This document shows, in pieces, positions 34,740 to 46,696 of a stretch of 64,000 nt of DNA (position 1 is the stretch's first letter; each line of letters starts with the position of its first letter). The stretch comes from Hominimerdicola alba (GTDB lineage Bacteria; Bacillota; Clostridia; Oscillospirales; Ruminococcaceae), in the NCBI RefSeq assembly GCF_900112155.1, contig NZ_FOKQ01000025.1, forward strand, positions 1 to 64,000, written 5' to 3'. The notes below the pieces were generated by a model. That model made no database searches and was not told the DNA's origin. It worked only from the letters and a program-made list of their open reading frames with translations. The position numbers and the translations under genes were made by a program.

Positions 34740-35846
34740 ATGAAATTCATCTGTTCCAAGCAGACGCTTTATGATGCAATAGTAAACGTCTCAAAAGCAG
34801 TATCCGAAAGGTCAACTCTCCCGTCGCTTGAGGGTATAAAGTTCTCACTTGCGGATTCTCTGCTTGAACTCACAGGCTATAACCTTGAAATGGGTATAAG
34901 AACAGTCATCTCCGTAAGAAGCGAAGACAAGGGCTCATGCATAATCAATGCCAGACTTTTTTCCGAGATGATAAAGAAAATGTCAGCTGATGAAGTTCTG
35001 ATAGATATATCCGAAAGCTATCAGGTAACTATATCGGGCGGTGTTACCAAGTTCAATATGTTTGCAGCTTCAGCCGAGGACTATCCCGAGCTTCCCGAAA
35101 AGGACAGCGAGACCCAGATACCAATAGCTCAGCCGGTGCTGAAGAATATGATAGCACAGACAAAGTTTGCAGTAGCTCTCACCGAAGATAAGCCTATACT
35201 CAAAGGCGAACTCTTCGATATCGAAGACAATACCCTGACCATGGTAGCTATCGACGGCTACAGAATGGCTGTAAGATACGAACCCGTAAAGTTCAGCGAA
35301 CCAATGAAATTCGTTGTTCCCTCAAAATCTCTCTCCGAGATACAGGGACTTCTCAGCGATAATGAAGAGGATACAGTGTACATACACCCCTCAAGAAAGC
35401 ATATAATCTTCGATATCGGCGGATATGTGGTATATTCCAGACTTCTCGAAGGCGATTTCCACCCCTACAAGTCTGCTATACCAAATTCTTCCAATACCGA
35501 TGTTGTGGTTGACAGAAAAGAGCTGATCTCTACCCTTGAAAGAGCTATGCTGCTTATCAACGACAGATCACCCTCTCCCGTAAGATGCTACTTCGAGAAC
35601 GATCATGTTAAGATAAACTGTACAACTGCCCTCGGTAAGATCTCCGATGAGATCAATGCCGAGATATCGGGTCCCGTTATCGAGATAGGCTTCAAGTGCA
35701 AGTATCTTCTCGATCCCCTGAAAGTTATCGATGACGAAAAAGTCAAGCTCAAAATGGGCGGAAGCCTTCTGGCTATGAAGATAGTTCCCTGCGAGGGCGA
35801 AAGGTATACATATCTCGTGCTGCCGGTACGTCTGCCGAGGGAATGA
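34740..35846 (+). CDS. dnaN: DNA polymerase III sliding clamp beta
   Basis: The start at 34740 gives MKFICSKQTLYDAIVNVSKAVSERSTLPSLEGIKF. GAAAGG is nine bases upstream. The three repeated clamp domains are visible with length 368, and the C-terminal SYLVLPVRLPRE ends like other beta clamps (YLVLPVRL). It encircles DNA and tethers the polymerase. A longer reading from 34650 has no ribosome-binding site. Confidence 0.95.
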   Translation: MKFICSKQTLYDAIVNVSKAVSERSTLPSLEGIKFSLADSLLELTGYNLEMGIRTVISVRSEDKGSCIINARLFSEMIKKMSADEVLIDISESYQVTISGGVTKFNMFAASAEDYPELPEKDSETQIPIAQPVLKNMIAQTKFAVALTEDKPILKGELFDIEDNTLTMVAIDGYRMAVRYEPVKFSEPMKFVVPSKSLSEIQGLLSDNEEDTVYIHPSRKHIIFDIGGYVVYSRLLEGDFHPYKSAIPNSSNTDVVVDRKELISTLERAMLLINDRSPSPVRCYFENDHVKINCTTALGKISDEINAEISGPVIEIGFKCKYLLDPLKVIDDEKVKLKMGGSLLAMKIVPCEGERYTYLVLPVRLPRE

Positions 35847-35862
35847 GAGTGAGGTATCTGAG

Positions 35863-36039
35863 ATGGACAGCAGATTTGAATTTGTGGAAAAAAACGGGAT
35901 GGTGCAGGGTACACATATAATCGTTGATAAGGAGACCGGTGTGCAGTATCTGCTGGCTCACTGGACTAATGTGGGCGGGCTGACTGTTCTGGTCGATAAG
36001 GACGGAAAACCCCTGCTTGACCCGAAATACGCAAAGTAG
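35863..36039 (+). CDS. Small DUF6440-like protein, 58 aa
   Basis: The frame reads [31 protein letters not shown] and [27 protein letters not shown]. The pattern [12 protein letters not shown]...GGLTxLxDxDGKP is that of DUF6440. Function unknown. It lies 16 bp after dnaN and 41 bp before the S4 gene, so it is probably cotranscribed. Confidence 0.7.
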   Translation: MDSRFEFVEKNGMVQGTHIIVDKETGVQYLLAHWTNVGGLTVLVDKDGKPLLDPKYAK

Positions 36040-36080
36040 TATACGCTCCGAATAAAAAGATTTGGATAAAGGATAAAATT

Positions 36081-36305
36081 ATGATATACAAGCAAAAGGA
36101 AATAGCGATAACCTCCGAATTCATCAAGCTGGATTCCCTGCTGAAATTCGCAGGAATAGTGGAAACAGGCGGAATCGGCAAGGAGATAATCCTTGAAGAG
36201 CGCATAAAGGTCAACGGAGAAGTCTGCACCATGCGCGGCAAAAAGATACGCCCCGGCGATAAGGTACAGATCGACGAGATAAAGACCGAACTCGTGATAA
36301 AATAA
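36081..36305 (+). CDS. S4-domain RNA-binding protein, RlbA/YaaA family
   Basis: The 74-residue protein contains [53 protein letters not shown], the S4 fold. In Bacillus the equivalent gene sits between dnaN and recF. It overlaps the recF start by one base (TAATG), indicating coupling. Confidence 0.88.
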   Translation: MIYKQKEIAITSEFIKLDSLLKFAGIVETGGIGKEIILEERIKVNGEVCTMRGKKIRPGDKVQIDEIKTELVIK

Positions 36306-37435
36306 TGTTCATTACGGATCTATCGGTGAACGGCTTTAAGAATCTCAAGAATATCGAGATCAAGCCCCATGAGAAAATAAATATCTTCTGCGGGAAGAAT
36401 GCCCAGGGCAAGACCAATCTCATCGAAGCAATATGGCTGTGCAGCGGCGCAAGAAGTTTCCGCAGCACCAAGGACAGACGTATGATCGGCGATGATGAAC
36501 AGGTAATGGAAATAAACCTTTCATTCAAAAACAGCTTCCGCGAACAGGATATAAGATACGCCATGGCTAAGCCGAATATCAAGGAAAAAAGCGTTTCCCT
36601 CAACGGCGTTAAGCTGAAAGCACCGTCGAAACTCTTCGGCGGACTCAACTGCGTCATCTTTACCCCAGAGGATCTGGAACTTTCCAAAGGTTCACCCGAT
36701 AACAGACGTCAGTTTGCCGACCTCTCGGTGTCTCAGATAAAGAATTCATACAGCGCAGTTACCGAGAAGTACGAAAAACTCATCGATCAGAGAAATACCC
36801 TGCTGAAGAATATCTCTTACGGCAGAAGCAGAAGAGAAGAGCTTGAAATGTGGGATATCCAGCTTGCCCAGATGGGCGCTTATATCTCCCTGCTGAGGTT
36901 CAATTATACCAGAAAGCTATGCAGTATAGCAAAAAAGCTCTATTCCGAGATATCCGGCGGCAGCGAAGAGCTGGATATAGACTACTACTCAACGGTCTAT
37001 GATACCAAACTCCTCGGCGCAGCCTCGGTATATACAGGTGAACTCACCGAACAGTACCTGAATGTGCTGAAAAAGAATATAGACGATGATATCCGCGCAG
37101 GCTTCACGCAAAAAGGCGTCCACCGCGACGACCTGATATGTAAGATAAACGGTTCCCCCGTGAGAGAGGACGCTTCACAGGGACAGCACCGTTCTGTTGC
37201 ACTTATCATGAAGCTTTCCCAGGCGTATATCCTACATGAGGAGATCGACGATCATCCCGTTATCCTCCTGGACGACGTCCTCAGCGAACTCGACCCCTCA
37301 AGGCAGAAGTTCGTTATATCAAAAATACACGATATGCAGGTATTCATAACCTGCTGTGATATGAATATCCCCTTTGATGAAAAACAGCACGGGAAGATAT
37401 TCAACATAGAGAAGGGTCAGATAAAGAAAAAATGA
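36305..37435 (+). CDS. recF: DNA replication and repair protein RecF
   Basis: Walker A is GKNAQGKTNLIEAI, the signature DEASQGQHRSVALIMKLSQAY is near EDASQGQHRS, and LLDDVLSELDPSRQ is Walker B with the D-loop. RecF loads RecA at gaps. Length 376 is normal. The ATG overlaps the end of the S4 gene. In most Firmicutes remB and gyrB follow directly, but here four paralogous small genes intervene. Confidence 0.94.
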   Translation: MFITDLSVNGFKNLKNIEIKPHEKINIFCGKNAQGKTNLIEAIWLCSGARSFRSTKDRRMIGDDEQVMEINLSFKNSFREQDIRYAMAKPNIKEKSVSLNGVKLKAPSKLFGGLNCVIFTPEDLELSKGSPDNRRQFADLSVSQIKNSYSAVTEKYEKLIDQRNTLLKNISYGRSRREELEMWDIQLAQMGAYISLLRFNYTRKLCSIAKKLYSEISGGSEELDIDYYSTVYDTKLLGAASVYTGELTEQYLNVLKKNIDDDIRAGFTQKGVHRDDLICKINGSPVREDASQGQHRSVALIMKLSQAYILHEEIDDHPVILLDDVLSELDPSRQKFVISKIHDMQVFITCCDMNIPFDEKQHGKIFNIEKGQIKKK

Positions 37436-37455
37436 CCCCGCATTAAAAGAAAGAG

Positions 37456-37806
37456 ATGAATGAAATGGAAGATATAAGGATAACAGAATGTGAGAACAGA
37501 CATCTCTATCCGTCAAATCTTTACAAGACTTGTCCTTACTGCAAAAAAGGAGCAGAAGAGATCGCAAAAAGAGAAGCTGTCAAAAAAGCAGAAGAACCAG
37601 AATTTCACATAAATACCCCATCTGAAAACTCCAGGCTGAGGTTTGGTAAGTATACAGAAGTTTTCAAAGCTATCCTGTCTGTTTTATTTGCACCGATAGT
37701 TATCATGTTTAAGATAATAGATTTGTTTCCGGGAAAATATAAATCGCGGTATGATTCATATTACTGGGATAAGTACGGATCTTATTGGGAGAGGCACGTG
37801 AAATAA
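37456..37806 (+). CDS. Zinc-knuckle membrane-associated paralog 1
   Basis: The N-terminus MNEMEDIRITECENRHLYPSNLYKTCPYCKK carries the CxxxHxYP...CPYC zinc-binding motif. After a charged helix, a hydrophobic stretch (VFKAILSVLFAPIVIMFKIIDLF) could attach to membrane. I recognise no named family. It is the most divergent of the four tandem copies, starting 20 bp after recF. Confidence 0.65.
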   Translation: MNEMEDIRITECENRHLYPSNLYKTCPYCKKGAEEIAKREAVKKAEEPEFHINTPSENSRLRFGKYTEVFKAILSVLFAPIVIMFKIIDLFPGKYKSRYDSYYWDKYGSYWERHVK

Positions 37807-37828
37807 ATGTGTGATCTTTTGAAAAGAG

Positions 37829-38182
37829 ATGAAAGATATGGATGAGATAAAAGAAGTAAATGTGGTAAAGTGCCCCAAAGGACACTTATATCCCGCAAAT
37901 ATGCACAGGACCTGCCCCTACTGCATAGAAGAAGCTAATATCGCCGAAAGGCAGGAAGCCCGCAAAAAAGCGAATGAACGCGAACTTCATATAAATACAA
38001 AAGGGGAAAATGCCGAACTCTGGTTCGATAAGTATTTCGGAACGCTGATATCGGTGATCGTAACAACTCTAAAGATAATAACAGCGCCTATAAGACTGCT
38101 TATAGAGTCCGGTTATGAGAATCGGTGCGGAGAATGGAGCAGGGGAACATCCTATAGCGAGCGCATGAGAAGACACAGATAA
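37829..38182 (+). CDS. Zinc-knuckle membrane-associated paralog 2
   Basis: EIKEVNVVKCPKGHLYPANMHRTCPYC has the zinc motif; the mid part shares RELHINTKGENAELWFDKYFG with paralogs 3 and 4; a hydrophobic segment (LISVIVTTLKIITAPIRLLI) follows. The start may be ATG 37829 or the ATG three codons on, which better matches the others. Function unknown. Confidence 0.68.
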   Translation: MKDMDEIKEVNVVKCPKGHLYPANMHRTCPYCIEEANIAERQEARKKANERELHINTKGENAELWFDKYFGTLISVIVTTLKIITAPIRLLIESGYENRCGEWSRGTSYSERMRRHR

Positions 38183-38231
38183 AGATGATCATAGAACATA
38201 ATACTGGAAATAAAGAAAAGAGAGAGACAAT

Positions 38232-38555
38232 ATGGACGAAATAAAAGAAGTAAACGTAGTACAGTGCCCTAAAGGTCACTTATATCCCGCAGATCTGCAT
38301 GAAAAATGCCCTTACTGCACAAATTTCGAGGAAAAGTCAGCATGGTTCATCAAAGATAGAAATTCTCTCAAAGAAAGCTATCAGCGTGAACTTCATATAA
38401 ATACCAGATGGGAAAATATCAAACTCTGGTTTGAGAAGCATTTCGGCTTTCTGGGTTACTTGTTAGCCATCATAATCGACAAAATAGAAAGCCGTAATCA
38501 TTATCATGGCAGAAATCCCTATAGAGATCCCCATCTTTTTGATCTTTACAGGTAG
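38232..38555 (+). CDS. Zinc-knuckle membrane-associated paralog 3
   Basis: MDEIKEVNVVQCPKGHLYPADLHEKCPYC is the zinc motif. RELHINTRWENIKLWFEKHFG is nearly the same as in paralogs 2 and 4. The C-terminus diverges (GRNPYRDPHLF). The leader AAAGAGAGAGACAATATG is shared with paralog 4, so the two arose by recent duplication. Confidence 0.7.
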   Translation: MDEIKEVNVVQCPKGHLYPADLHEKCPYCTNFEEKSAWFIKDRNSLKESYQRELHINTRWENIKLWFEKHFGFLGYLLAIIIDKIESRNHYHGRNPYRDPHLFDLYR

Positions 38556-38614
38556 TCATATATGACAGAGAAAAATAATGATTTGTTTTTGACCAAAGAA
38601 AAGAGAGAGACAAT

Positions 38615-38914
38615 ATGGACGATATCAGAGAAGTAAACATAGTACAGTGCAGTAAAGGACATATGTATTCCTCAAACGAATACAAAAGCTGCCCTTACTG
38701 CAAGAAATATGAGCAAAGACAGGAAGCCGAAGCACAGAAATTTCGGGTAAAAAGACAGCGTGAGCTTCACGTTAATACCCGATGGGAGAATTTCAAGCTG
38801 TGGTATAATGAGCATTTCGGCACGGCGACATACGTCGTTGTAAAAACATTCAAAATAATAACAGCGCCTTTTAGATTTATTGCAGAAAACAGAAATAAAA
38901 ATTATTGGCGATAA
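38615..38914 (+). CDS. Zinc-knuckle membrane-associated paralog 4
   Basis: MDDIREVNIVQCSKGHMYSSNEYKSCPYCKKYE is the zinc motif. RELHVNTRWENFKLWYNEHFG and FKIITAPFRFI match paralog 2. The second Pro of the CxxxHxYP motif is Ser here. It ends 43 bp before remB. Confidence 0.7.
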   Translation: MDDIREVNIVQCSKGHMYSSNEYKSCPYCKKYEQRQEAEAQKFRVKRQRELHVNTRWENFKLWYNEHFGTATYVVVKTFKIITAPFRFIAENRNKNYWR

Positions 38915-38957
38915 AAGATAATACGCATATCGGCAAACGCTGTAACGGGGTGGGAAT

Positions 38958-39221
38958 ATGTATCTTCACATAGGTAATGACTATATCGTAAACAGCAAGG
39001 ATATAGTGGGCATATTCGATCTTGATAACAGCTCAACATCAGCCGATACAAGGGATTATCTGGCAAATGCTGAAAAGAATAAACGCGTCATCTACTGCAC
39101 CTACGAACTTCCAAAAAGCTTCGTGGTCTGCTTCGATGACGATGAACTTGAGGAAAAAGTCTATATCAGCCAGCTGAACTGTGCGACTCTCCTCAAAAGA
39201 TACAAAGCATCACTCAAATGA
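38958..39221 (+). CDS. remB: Extracellular matrix regulator RemB (DUF370)
   Basis: MYLHIGNDYIVNSKDIVGIFDLDNSSTS matches the DUF370/RemB family that neighbours gyrB. The remainder is short and acidic (87 residues). RemA/RemB proteins affect biofilm gene expression in Bacillus. It lies between the paralog array and gyrB. The role in this organism is inferred by homology only. Confidence 0.8.
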   Translation: MYLHIGNDYIVNSKDIVGIFDLDNSSTSADTRDYLANAEKNKRVIYCTYELPKSFVVCFDDDELEEKVYISQLNCATLLKRYKASLK

Positions 39222-39243
39222 TGCGGAAATACAACGATATTGA

Positions 39244-41268
<2,025 letters not shown>

Positions 41269-41292
41269 TATTATCGGACAGGAGCGTACCTA

Positions 41293-41997
41293 ATGGAAAT
41301 AGATATATCCAAAAACGGCGGTAATACCCAGGAGACAGAAGAAAAGGCAGAAAAGTTCTATGAGAGGGATAACCTCGATAATACAGCAGAGGAAGAAGCA
41401 AAGCCTGAGGAGGAAAAAGAATTTGTCCCCACAGGTGACCCTCTTACTGGATTTGACTATAACGTTAAAAACGAAGAAGAGGAGGAAGCTTTCACCATCT
41501 TCCAGCAGAAGTATGTGTATAAGCGCAATTTCGTGATATCCGCCCTTTTTGCCATAGTTGCTGCGATGTTTGCAGTATCCATTGCAAAGAACCCTGATGG
41601 TTATCTCAACTGGGTGCTGTGCTTTGTGTGCCTTGTGATGATATTCACCACATGGTTCAATACATTCCGCATCAAAAAATACCTGATGAAAGCCCTCAGT
41701 TCTCTTGAAGACGATCAATACCGCTTCACTCTCTATGATGACTGCTTCAAGATCGAAACAGTATTCACCGAAGAGGAGATGCAGGCAGAGGACTTTACTC
41801 CCGTAAAGCCCCGTATCGTCAGGTTTGAGGATATCTCACTGAACATAATCGAAAACGAGAGACTTTTTATCATAATACTCAGGAAAGAGACTATCTACGT
41901 GCTTTCCAAGCGCGTGATAGACGAAGCCGACCAGAAACTTCTCCGCACTAAGCTGAAAGAAGTCCTCGGCGAGGATTATGAGATAAAGGAGAAATAA
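41293..41997 (+). CDS. Membrane protein, YcxB-like architecture
   Basis: Residues 1-75 are acidic and cytoplasmic; two transmembrane helices (about 80-100 and 105-125) follow (NFVISALFAIVAAMFAVSIAK, WVLCFVCLVMIFTTWF). The C-terminal part resembles a YcxB domain (YRFTLYDDCFKIETVFTEEE). Function unknown. It lies 24 bp after gyrB and abuts the next gene with no gap, so gyrB and gyrA are separated by two membrane genes. Confidence 0.65.
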   Translation: MEIDISKNGGNTQETEEKAEKFYERDNLDNTAEEEAKPEEEKEFVPTGDPLTGFDYNVKNEEEEEAFTIFQQKYVYKRNFVISALFAIVAAMFAVSIAKNPDGYLNWVLCFVCLVMIFTTWFNTFRIKKYLMKALSSLEDDQYRFTLYDDCFKIETVFTEEEMQAEDFTPVKPRIVRFEDISLNIIENERLFIIILRKETIYVLSKRVIDEADQKLLRTKLKEVLGEDYEIKEK

Positions 41998-42573
41998 ATG
42001 AGATATAAGACCAAAAGAAACGGCGTGATCTACCTGCTGGGCGGTCTGATGATCATTGCATTAGCTATCTGGTTTTTGGTGCAGGATTCGGCTTATATCT
42101 TCCGCGGTGAGATCAAGGATCTCAATGAGATAATAGCAAATGGCGAAGATATCCCCGAAAGCGGCTACGTTACGTATAAAATTTCAATGCCCCTGGAAGC
42201 CTACGGCTCTGAAAGGTTTACCTCAGAGATAAAAAAGACCTACAGCTATGCTGTGCTGGATGAAAGCGGTATCATCCTTACCGTAAAAGTCAAGGACGAG
42301 GATCTGAAAAAACAGCTTGATTCCTTTAGCAGAAACGGAAAAGATACAATAACCGTTACAGGCGATATCGGCAGTAACAATACCGATATGGAACATTTCC
42401 TCAAGGAAAGATACAGTGACTACGCAAAGGAAAATGGTCTTAAACTTACAAGTTACAGGATAGATGCCACACAGACAAGAGGTTCACGTCTGGTAGGTAT
42501 CATCTTTGGAATGATCATAGGTGTGTCAGGCATTATAATAGGCTTTTCAACAATAAAAAAAGCCGGACGCTAA
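41998..42573 (+). CDS. Hypothetical membrane protein, 191 aa
   Basis: A transmembrane helix at about 10-28 and a second at about 165-188 bracket an extracellular or periplasm-like domain with a beta-rich pattern. No family is recognised. Its ATG follows the previous stop by zero bases, implying coupling. Confidence 0.65.
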   Translation: MRYKTKRNGVIYLLGGLMIIALAIWFLVQDSAYIFRGEIKDLNEIIANGEDIPESGYVTYKISMPLEAYGSERFTSEIKKTYSYAVLDESGIILTVKVKDEDLKKQLDSFSRNGKDTITVTGDIGSNNTDMEHFLKERYSDYAKENGLKLTSYRIDATQTRGSRLVGIIFGMIIGVSGIIIGFSTIKKAGR

Positions 42574-42662
42574 AAAGTCATCTATTTCGTAAATAAAATG
42601 AAAGTCCCCCGCAAACGGCAGCGAGCCTGCGAGCGACCGAAACTAAAAGAGGAGTTGGTAAA

Positions 42663-45173
42663 GTGGACGAATATAATCTTATAAATCAGGACGTGGAAAG
42701 CATAATGAAGGAATCCTTCCTTCAGTATTCCATGGCAGTTATAGTATCAAGAGCTCTTCCTGATGTAAGAGACGGCTTGAAGCCTGTTCACAGAAGAATA
42801 TTATATACAATGCACGAGAACGGACTTACCCCCGATCAGGCATACCGTAAGTGCGCTGATACCGTAGGTTCAGTGCTGGGTAGATATCACCCCCACGGTG
42901 ATGCTTCCGTTTACGATGCGCTGGTAAGACTTGCACAGTCTTTCTCGCTGAGATATCCTCTGGTAGACGGTCACGGAAACTTCGGTTCAGTGGACGGCGA
43001 CCCGCCTGCTGCTTACCGTTATACCGAGGCTAAAATGGCTAAGATGTCAGTAAATATGCTGACAGATATCAAAAAGGATACAGTTGATTTCCAGCCCAAC
43101 TACGATGACAGACTTCAGGAACCTGTCGTGCTGCCTTCGAGATTCCCTAATATACTCTGTAACGGTGCAGTAGGTATCGCAGTCGGTATGGCAACTAATA
43201 TCCCCCCTCATAACCTCCACGAAGTTATCGAGGGCATGAAAATAGTTATCCAGAACCCCGATTGTACCTTGGATGAGATCATGCAGGCTATCAAGGGACC
43301 CGACTTCCCTACCGGCGGTATCATCATGGGCAGAAGCGGTATACGTGCCGCTTACGGTACAGGCAGAGGCAAGATAACCCTCCGCTCCAAGACCTCTATC
43401 GAAGAGATCAAGGGACGTAACTGTATCATCGTTACCGAGATCCCCTATATGGTAAATAAGGCGAGACTTGTTCAGTCCATCGCCGACCTCGTAAAAGATA
43501 AGCGCGTTGACGGTATACATGACCTGCGTGATGAAACAGGCAGAGACGGTATGCGTATCGTTATCGAACTGAAAAAGGACGCAAATCCTCAGGTAGTGCT
43601 GAATAAACTCTTCAGCTATACCCAGCTTCAGGACAGCGTGGGCGTTATCCTGCTGGCACTGGTAAACGGCGTGCCCAAGGTGCTGACCTTAAAGCAGATA
43701 CTCCAGGAGTATATCAGCTTCCAGGTAAGCGTTATCCGCAGAAGAACAGAGTTCGACCTGAAAAAAGCCAAGGAACGCGAGCATATATTGCAGGGTCTCG
43801 TTATCGCTCTCGATAATATCGATGAAGTCATCGAGATAATGAAGAATTCCAAGAGCATCCCCGAAGCTAAGCAGAAACTGTGTACACGTTTCGGTCTTAC
43901 AGATATACAGGCAGATCATATCGCACAGATGACCCTCGGTCGTCTCACAGGTATGGAGCGCCAGAAGATCATCGACGAACTGGCTGAAATAACCGCAACA
44001 GTTGCCGATCTGGAAGATATCCTGGCAAACGAGCAGAGAGTATACGATATCATCATCGAAGAAGTCGAAGCTATCCAGGATAAATTCGGCGACGAAAGAC
44101 GTACCCAGATCGAGAACGTCAGCGGCGAAGTGGATATCGAAGACCTTATCCCCGTTGAGGAAAGCGTTGTAACTTATACCAATGTCGGATATATCAAGCG
44201 TATGCCAATCAGCGTGTATAAGGCGCAGAACCGCGGCGGCAAGGGCGTTACAGGTATGAAGCAGCGCGAGGACGACTGCATCACCGAGATGAGTGTTTGT
44301 TCTTCACATGATAATATACTCTTCATCACCACAAAGGGTCTTGCCTATAAGATGAAGTGCTATGAACTCCCCGAGGGCTCAAAGGCTTCCCGCGGCGTGA
44401 ATATCAAGAATCTCCTTGAACTTTCCGATGATAACCTCATCACCGCCATGATAAAGGTTGAAGACTTCGATGCGGATAAGTATATCGTCATGGTCACCAA
44501 GAGAGGTAAGATCAAGAGAACTCCCCTCTCCGCTTATAAGAACGTCCGCAAGAACGGTCTTATCGCTATCGGTCTTGACGAGGGCGACGAGATAGCAGGC
44601 GTAAGACTTACAGACGGTAATAACGAACTCCTGATAGCAACTCATAACGGTATGGCTATACGTATCAGCGAGACCGATGCAAGAGTTATGTCAAGAACAG
44701 CCCACGGCGTAAGAGCTATCAAGCTCCGCGGCAGTGACTACGTTGTTTCCATGGCTCGTATCCGTGAGGGAGCATCTGTCCTCACCGTCAGCGAGACAGG
44801 TCTCGGCAGACGTGTTGCACTTGAAAACTATCCTATCCGTCACAGAGGCGGCTCAGGCGTGCTGAACTATAAGAACGGCGAAGTATGTGGAATCAAGGTA
44901 GTCGATGAGGAAGACGATATCATCATGATCTCTTCCGATGGTATAGTTATCAGACTCCGTGCCTGCGATATCAGCATAATGGGCAGATATTCCCGCGGCG
45001 TAAGACTGATGAAGGTAACAGGCGAAAACAAGGTAGTGACCTTCACCAGAACAGAACATGACGACGATGCCGAAATAGCAGAAGTCGAAAAAGCCAGCGA
45101 GGAAGATATCCTCAAAGCACAGGAAGAAGAAAAAGCAGAAGTCCTCGAAGAAGACACAGTAGTCGAGGATTGA
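42663..45173 (+). CDS. gyrA: DNA gyrase subunit A
   Basis: The GTG at 42663 follows GAGGAG. The breakage-reunion domain has [25 protein letters not shown] and [22 protein letters not shown], with the catalytic Tyr in [12 protein letters not shown]. The C-terminal beta-pinwheel and an acidic tail ([29 protein letters not shown]) follow. At the position equivalent to E. coli Ser83 the residue is Ala (GDASVYDA), which may lower quinolone susceptibility. Confidence 0.95.
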   Translation: MDEYNLINQDVESIMKESFLQYSMAVIVSRALPDVRDGLKPVHRRILYTMHENGLTPDQAYRKCADTVGSVLGRYHPHGDASVYDALVRLAQSFSLRYPLVDGHGNFGSVDGDPPAAYRYTEAKMAKMSVNMLTDIKKDTVDFQPNYDDRLQEPVVLPSRFPNILCNGAVGIAVGMATNIPPHNLHEVIEGMKIVIQNPDCTLDEIMQAIKGPDFPTGGIIMGRSGIRAAYGTGRGKITLRSKTSIEEIKGRNCIIVTEIPYMVNKARLVQSIADLVKDKRVDGIHDLRDETGRDGMRIVIELKKDANPQVVLNKLFSYTQLQDSVGVILLALVNGVPKVLTLKQILQEYISFQVSVIRRRTEFDLKKAKEREHILQGLVIALDNIDEVIEIMKNSKSIPEAKQKLCTRFGLTDIQADHIAQMTLGRLTGMERQKIIDELAEITATVADLEDILANEQRVYDIIIEEVEAIQDKFGDERRTQIENVSGEVDIEDLIPVEESVVTYTNVGYIKRMPISVYKAQNRGGKGVTGMKQREDDCITEMSVCSSHDNILFITTKGLAYKMKCYELPEGSKASRGVNIKNLLELSDDNLITAMIKVEDFDADKYIVMVTKRGKIKRTPLSAYKNVRKNGLIAIGLDEGDEIAGVRLTDGNNELLIATHNGMAIRISETDARVMSRTAHGVRAIKLRGSDYVVSMARIREGASVLTVSETGLGRRVALENYPIRHRGGSGVLNYKNGEVCGIKVVDEEDDIIMISSDGIVIRLRACDISIMGRYSRGVRLMKVTGENKVVTFTRTEHDDDAEIAEVEKASEEDILKAQEEEKAEVLEEDTVVED

Positions 45174-45204
45174 TAATATCTGTATAAAAAAATTGTGAGA
45201 ATCA

Positions 45205-45238
45205 TTGAGGGAAACTCTTTTAAAAGGGTTTCCCTCAA
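45205..45238 (+). terminator. Hairpin after gyrA
   Basis: TTGAGGGAAAC (45205-45215) is inverted at 45228-45238. It belongs in style to the GGGGAAAACC family, but has no strong T-run after. Confidence 0.55.
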
Positions 45239-45285
45239 AATTCACTTTTCTAAAAATTATATTTCTTTTAGTAGGGAGATAAGTA

Positions 45286-46095
45286 ATGACTAAAACTAAA
45301 AAACGCATAATGTTTTTTCTATCATTTTTGATAATACTCTGTGTATCGTTTTTTTATATCAGATCAAATTTTGTTATTTTTGATAATCAAATTGTTTATG
45401 TAAAAACGAAAGGAATTGCTTTCCATCACATAGATGAAGAAAAAGCACAGACTTTGTCAAGATTTAAAAATCTTGAAAAATTGTCTACAACGACTTGTGA
45501 TATTTCAAGTATAGATTTTTTGACAAATATGCCGAAACTTAATGTTCTTACTTTAGATGTAAGGAATATAAAGGATCTGTCACCTATCGGCAGTTGTACT
45601 GAATTACAGCATCTTGAACTGATTGGTGAGGAATATGATGATCTTAAATTTCTTGAAAGCCTGAATTCTTTGAAATGGCTTACCATTTCAGGAAATGGAT
45701 TTAAAGATATTGAACCTATACGTCACAAAAACACAATTGAAATACTTAGGATATATTCAAATACCTTAGAAGATATAAGTGCCCTCAGCGGAATGAAAAA
45801 TATATATGGTCTGACTATTCATTCAAATGAGCTGAGTGATTGTACTCCATTATCAAGCTGTACCGGATTGAAATATCTTTCTTTAAGTGGTTGTGAAAAA
45901 ATTGATAGCTTGGACTTTTTAGATGGTATGGACGGACTTGAAGAAATACATCTTAAAGGAACATCTGTTACAAACTTTGAGCCTTTGCTTGACCTCAAAA
46001 GTCTGGATGAAGTGGCTGTATCAAATGGTCAGCTAAATGATGAAATGACAAAAGCGCTTGAGGAAAAAGGGATCAGCATAGAATACGAAGAGTAA
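45286..46095 (+). CDS. Leucine-rich repeat protein, membrane-anchored
   Basis: A signal/anchor helix (residues 7-27, IMFFLSFLIILCVSFFYI) is followed by about six LRR units with the LxxLxL...ISxLSxxxxLxxL type pattern (KLNVLTLDVRNIKDLSPI, ELQHLELIGEEYDDLKFL, YLSLSGCEKIDSLDFL). Likely outside the cell. AGGGAGATAAG precedes the ATG. The gene is AT-rich relative to neighbours. Confidence 0.75.
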   Translation: MTKTKKRIMFFLSFLIILCVSFFYIRSNFVIFDNQIVYVKTKGIAFHHIDEEKAQTLSRFKNLEKLSTTTCDISSIDFLTNMPKLNVLTLDVRNIKDLSPIGSCTELQHLELIGEEYDDLKFLESLNSLKWLTISGNGFKDIEPIRHKNTIEILRIYSNTLEDISALSGMKNIYGLTIHSNELSDCTPLSSCTGLKYLSLSGCEKIDSLDFLDGMDGLEEIHLKGTSVTNFEPLLDLKSLDEVAVSNGQLNDEMTKALEEKGISIEYEE

Positions 46096-46157
46096 CCTTG
46101 GTTTTATAAAAAATAACCGTTATTGAAAAAACAATAGCCATATTAAGGAGATAACTT

Positions 46158-46604
46158 ATGTTACGATTTATAAAACAGCATATCATTAAAATTATTGTTA
46201 TAGCAATAGTGTTATATTTTCTGGGGTCTATTATTTATAGCTTTCATAATTATTTTTCGCTACATAAAAAAACAACCTTTACCGATCAGGAAACAAAAAT
46301 CCTGTGGTCAAGACTGGGTATGGATTATGTTGATCTTGATATTAGCGAAGCATATTTTAATTCAAGTCTATATGTTATATCAGAAGAATTTGGCAGCATT
46401 AATGAGGAAATCGAATATTTAAAACAGTTCGATGGAAACGAAAGTGTTCATGCAGCTGATACTTTCGATATAAACACTGCAACCGGTCATAATGACAAGA
46501 AAGTTTATGAAATATATGATATAAAATGTGCTGATAAAGGATATTTTACTAATTGTTACACTTACGAAGAGAACGGAAAATACTACCTGGAATTTTATGT
46601 TTGA
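46158..46604 (+). CDS. Membrane-anchored hypothetical, copy 1 of a duplicated pair
   Basis: An N-terminal helix (HIIKIIVIAIVLYFLGSIIYSF) and a domain with FTDQETKILWSRLGMDYVDLDISEAYFNSSLYVISEEF are matched by the next gene. No named family. The upstream leader TTATTGAAAAAACAATAGCC also recurs before copy 2. Confidence 0.65.
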   Translation: MLRFIKQHIIKIIVIAIVLYFLGSIIYSFHNYFSLHKKTTFTDQETKILWSRLGMDYVDLDISEAYFNSSLYVISEEFGSINEEIEYLKQFDGNESVHAADTFDINTATGHNDKKVYEIYDIKCADKGYFTNCYTYEENGKYYLEFYV

Positions 46605-46696
46605 GATGCTAGGGGACGTGATTTAAATGAGATGTTTGGTTTTTATAAAAAATAACTGTTATTGAAAAAACAATAGCCATATTAAGGAGATAACTT

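Noticed and set aside
37795-37806. CACGTGAAA as a further parS site
   Set aside because: Only the right half fits and it lies in the coding end of paralog 1.
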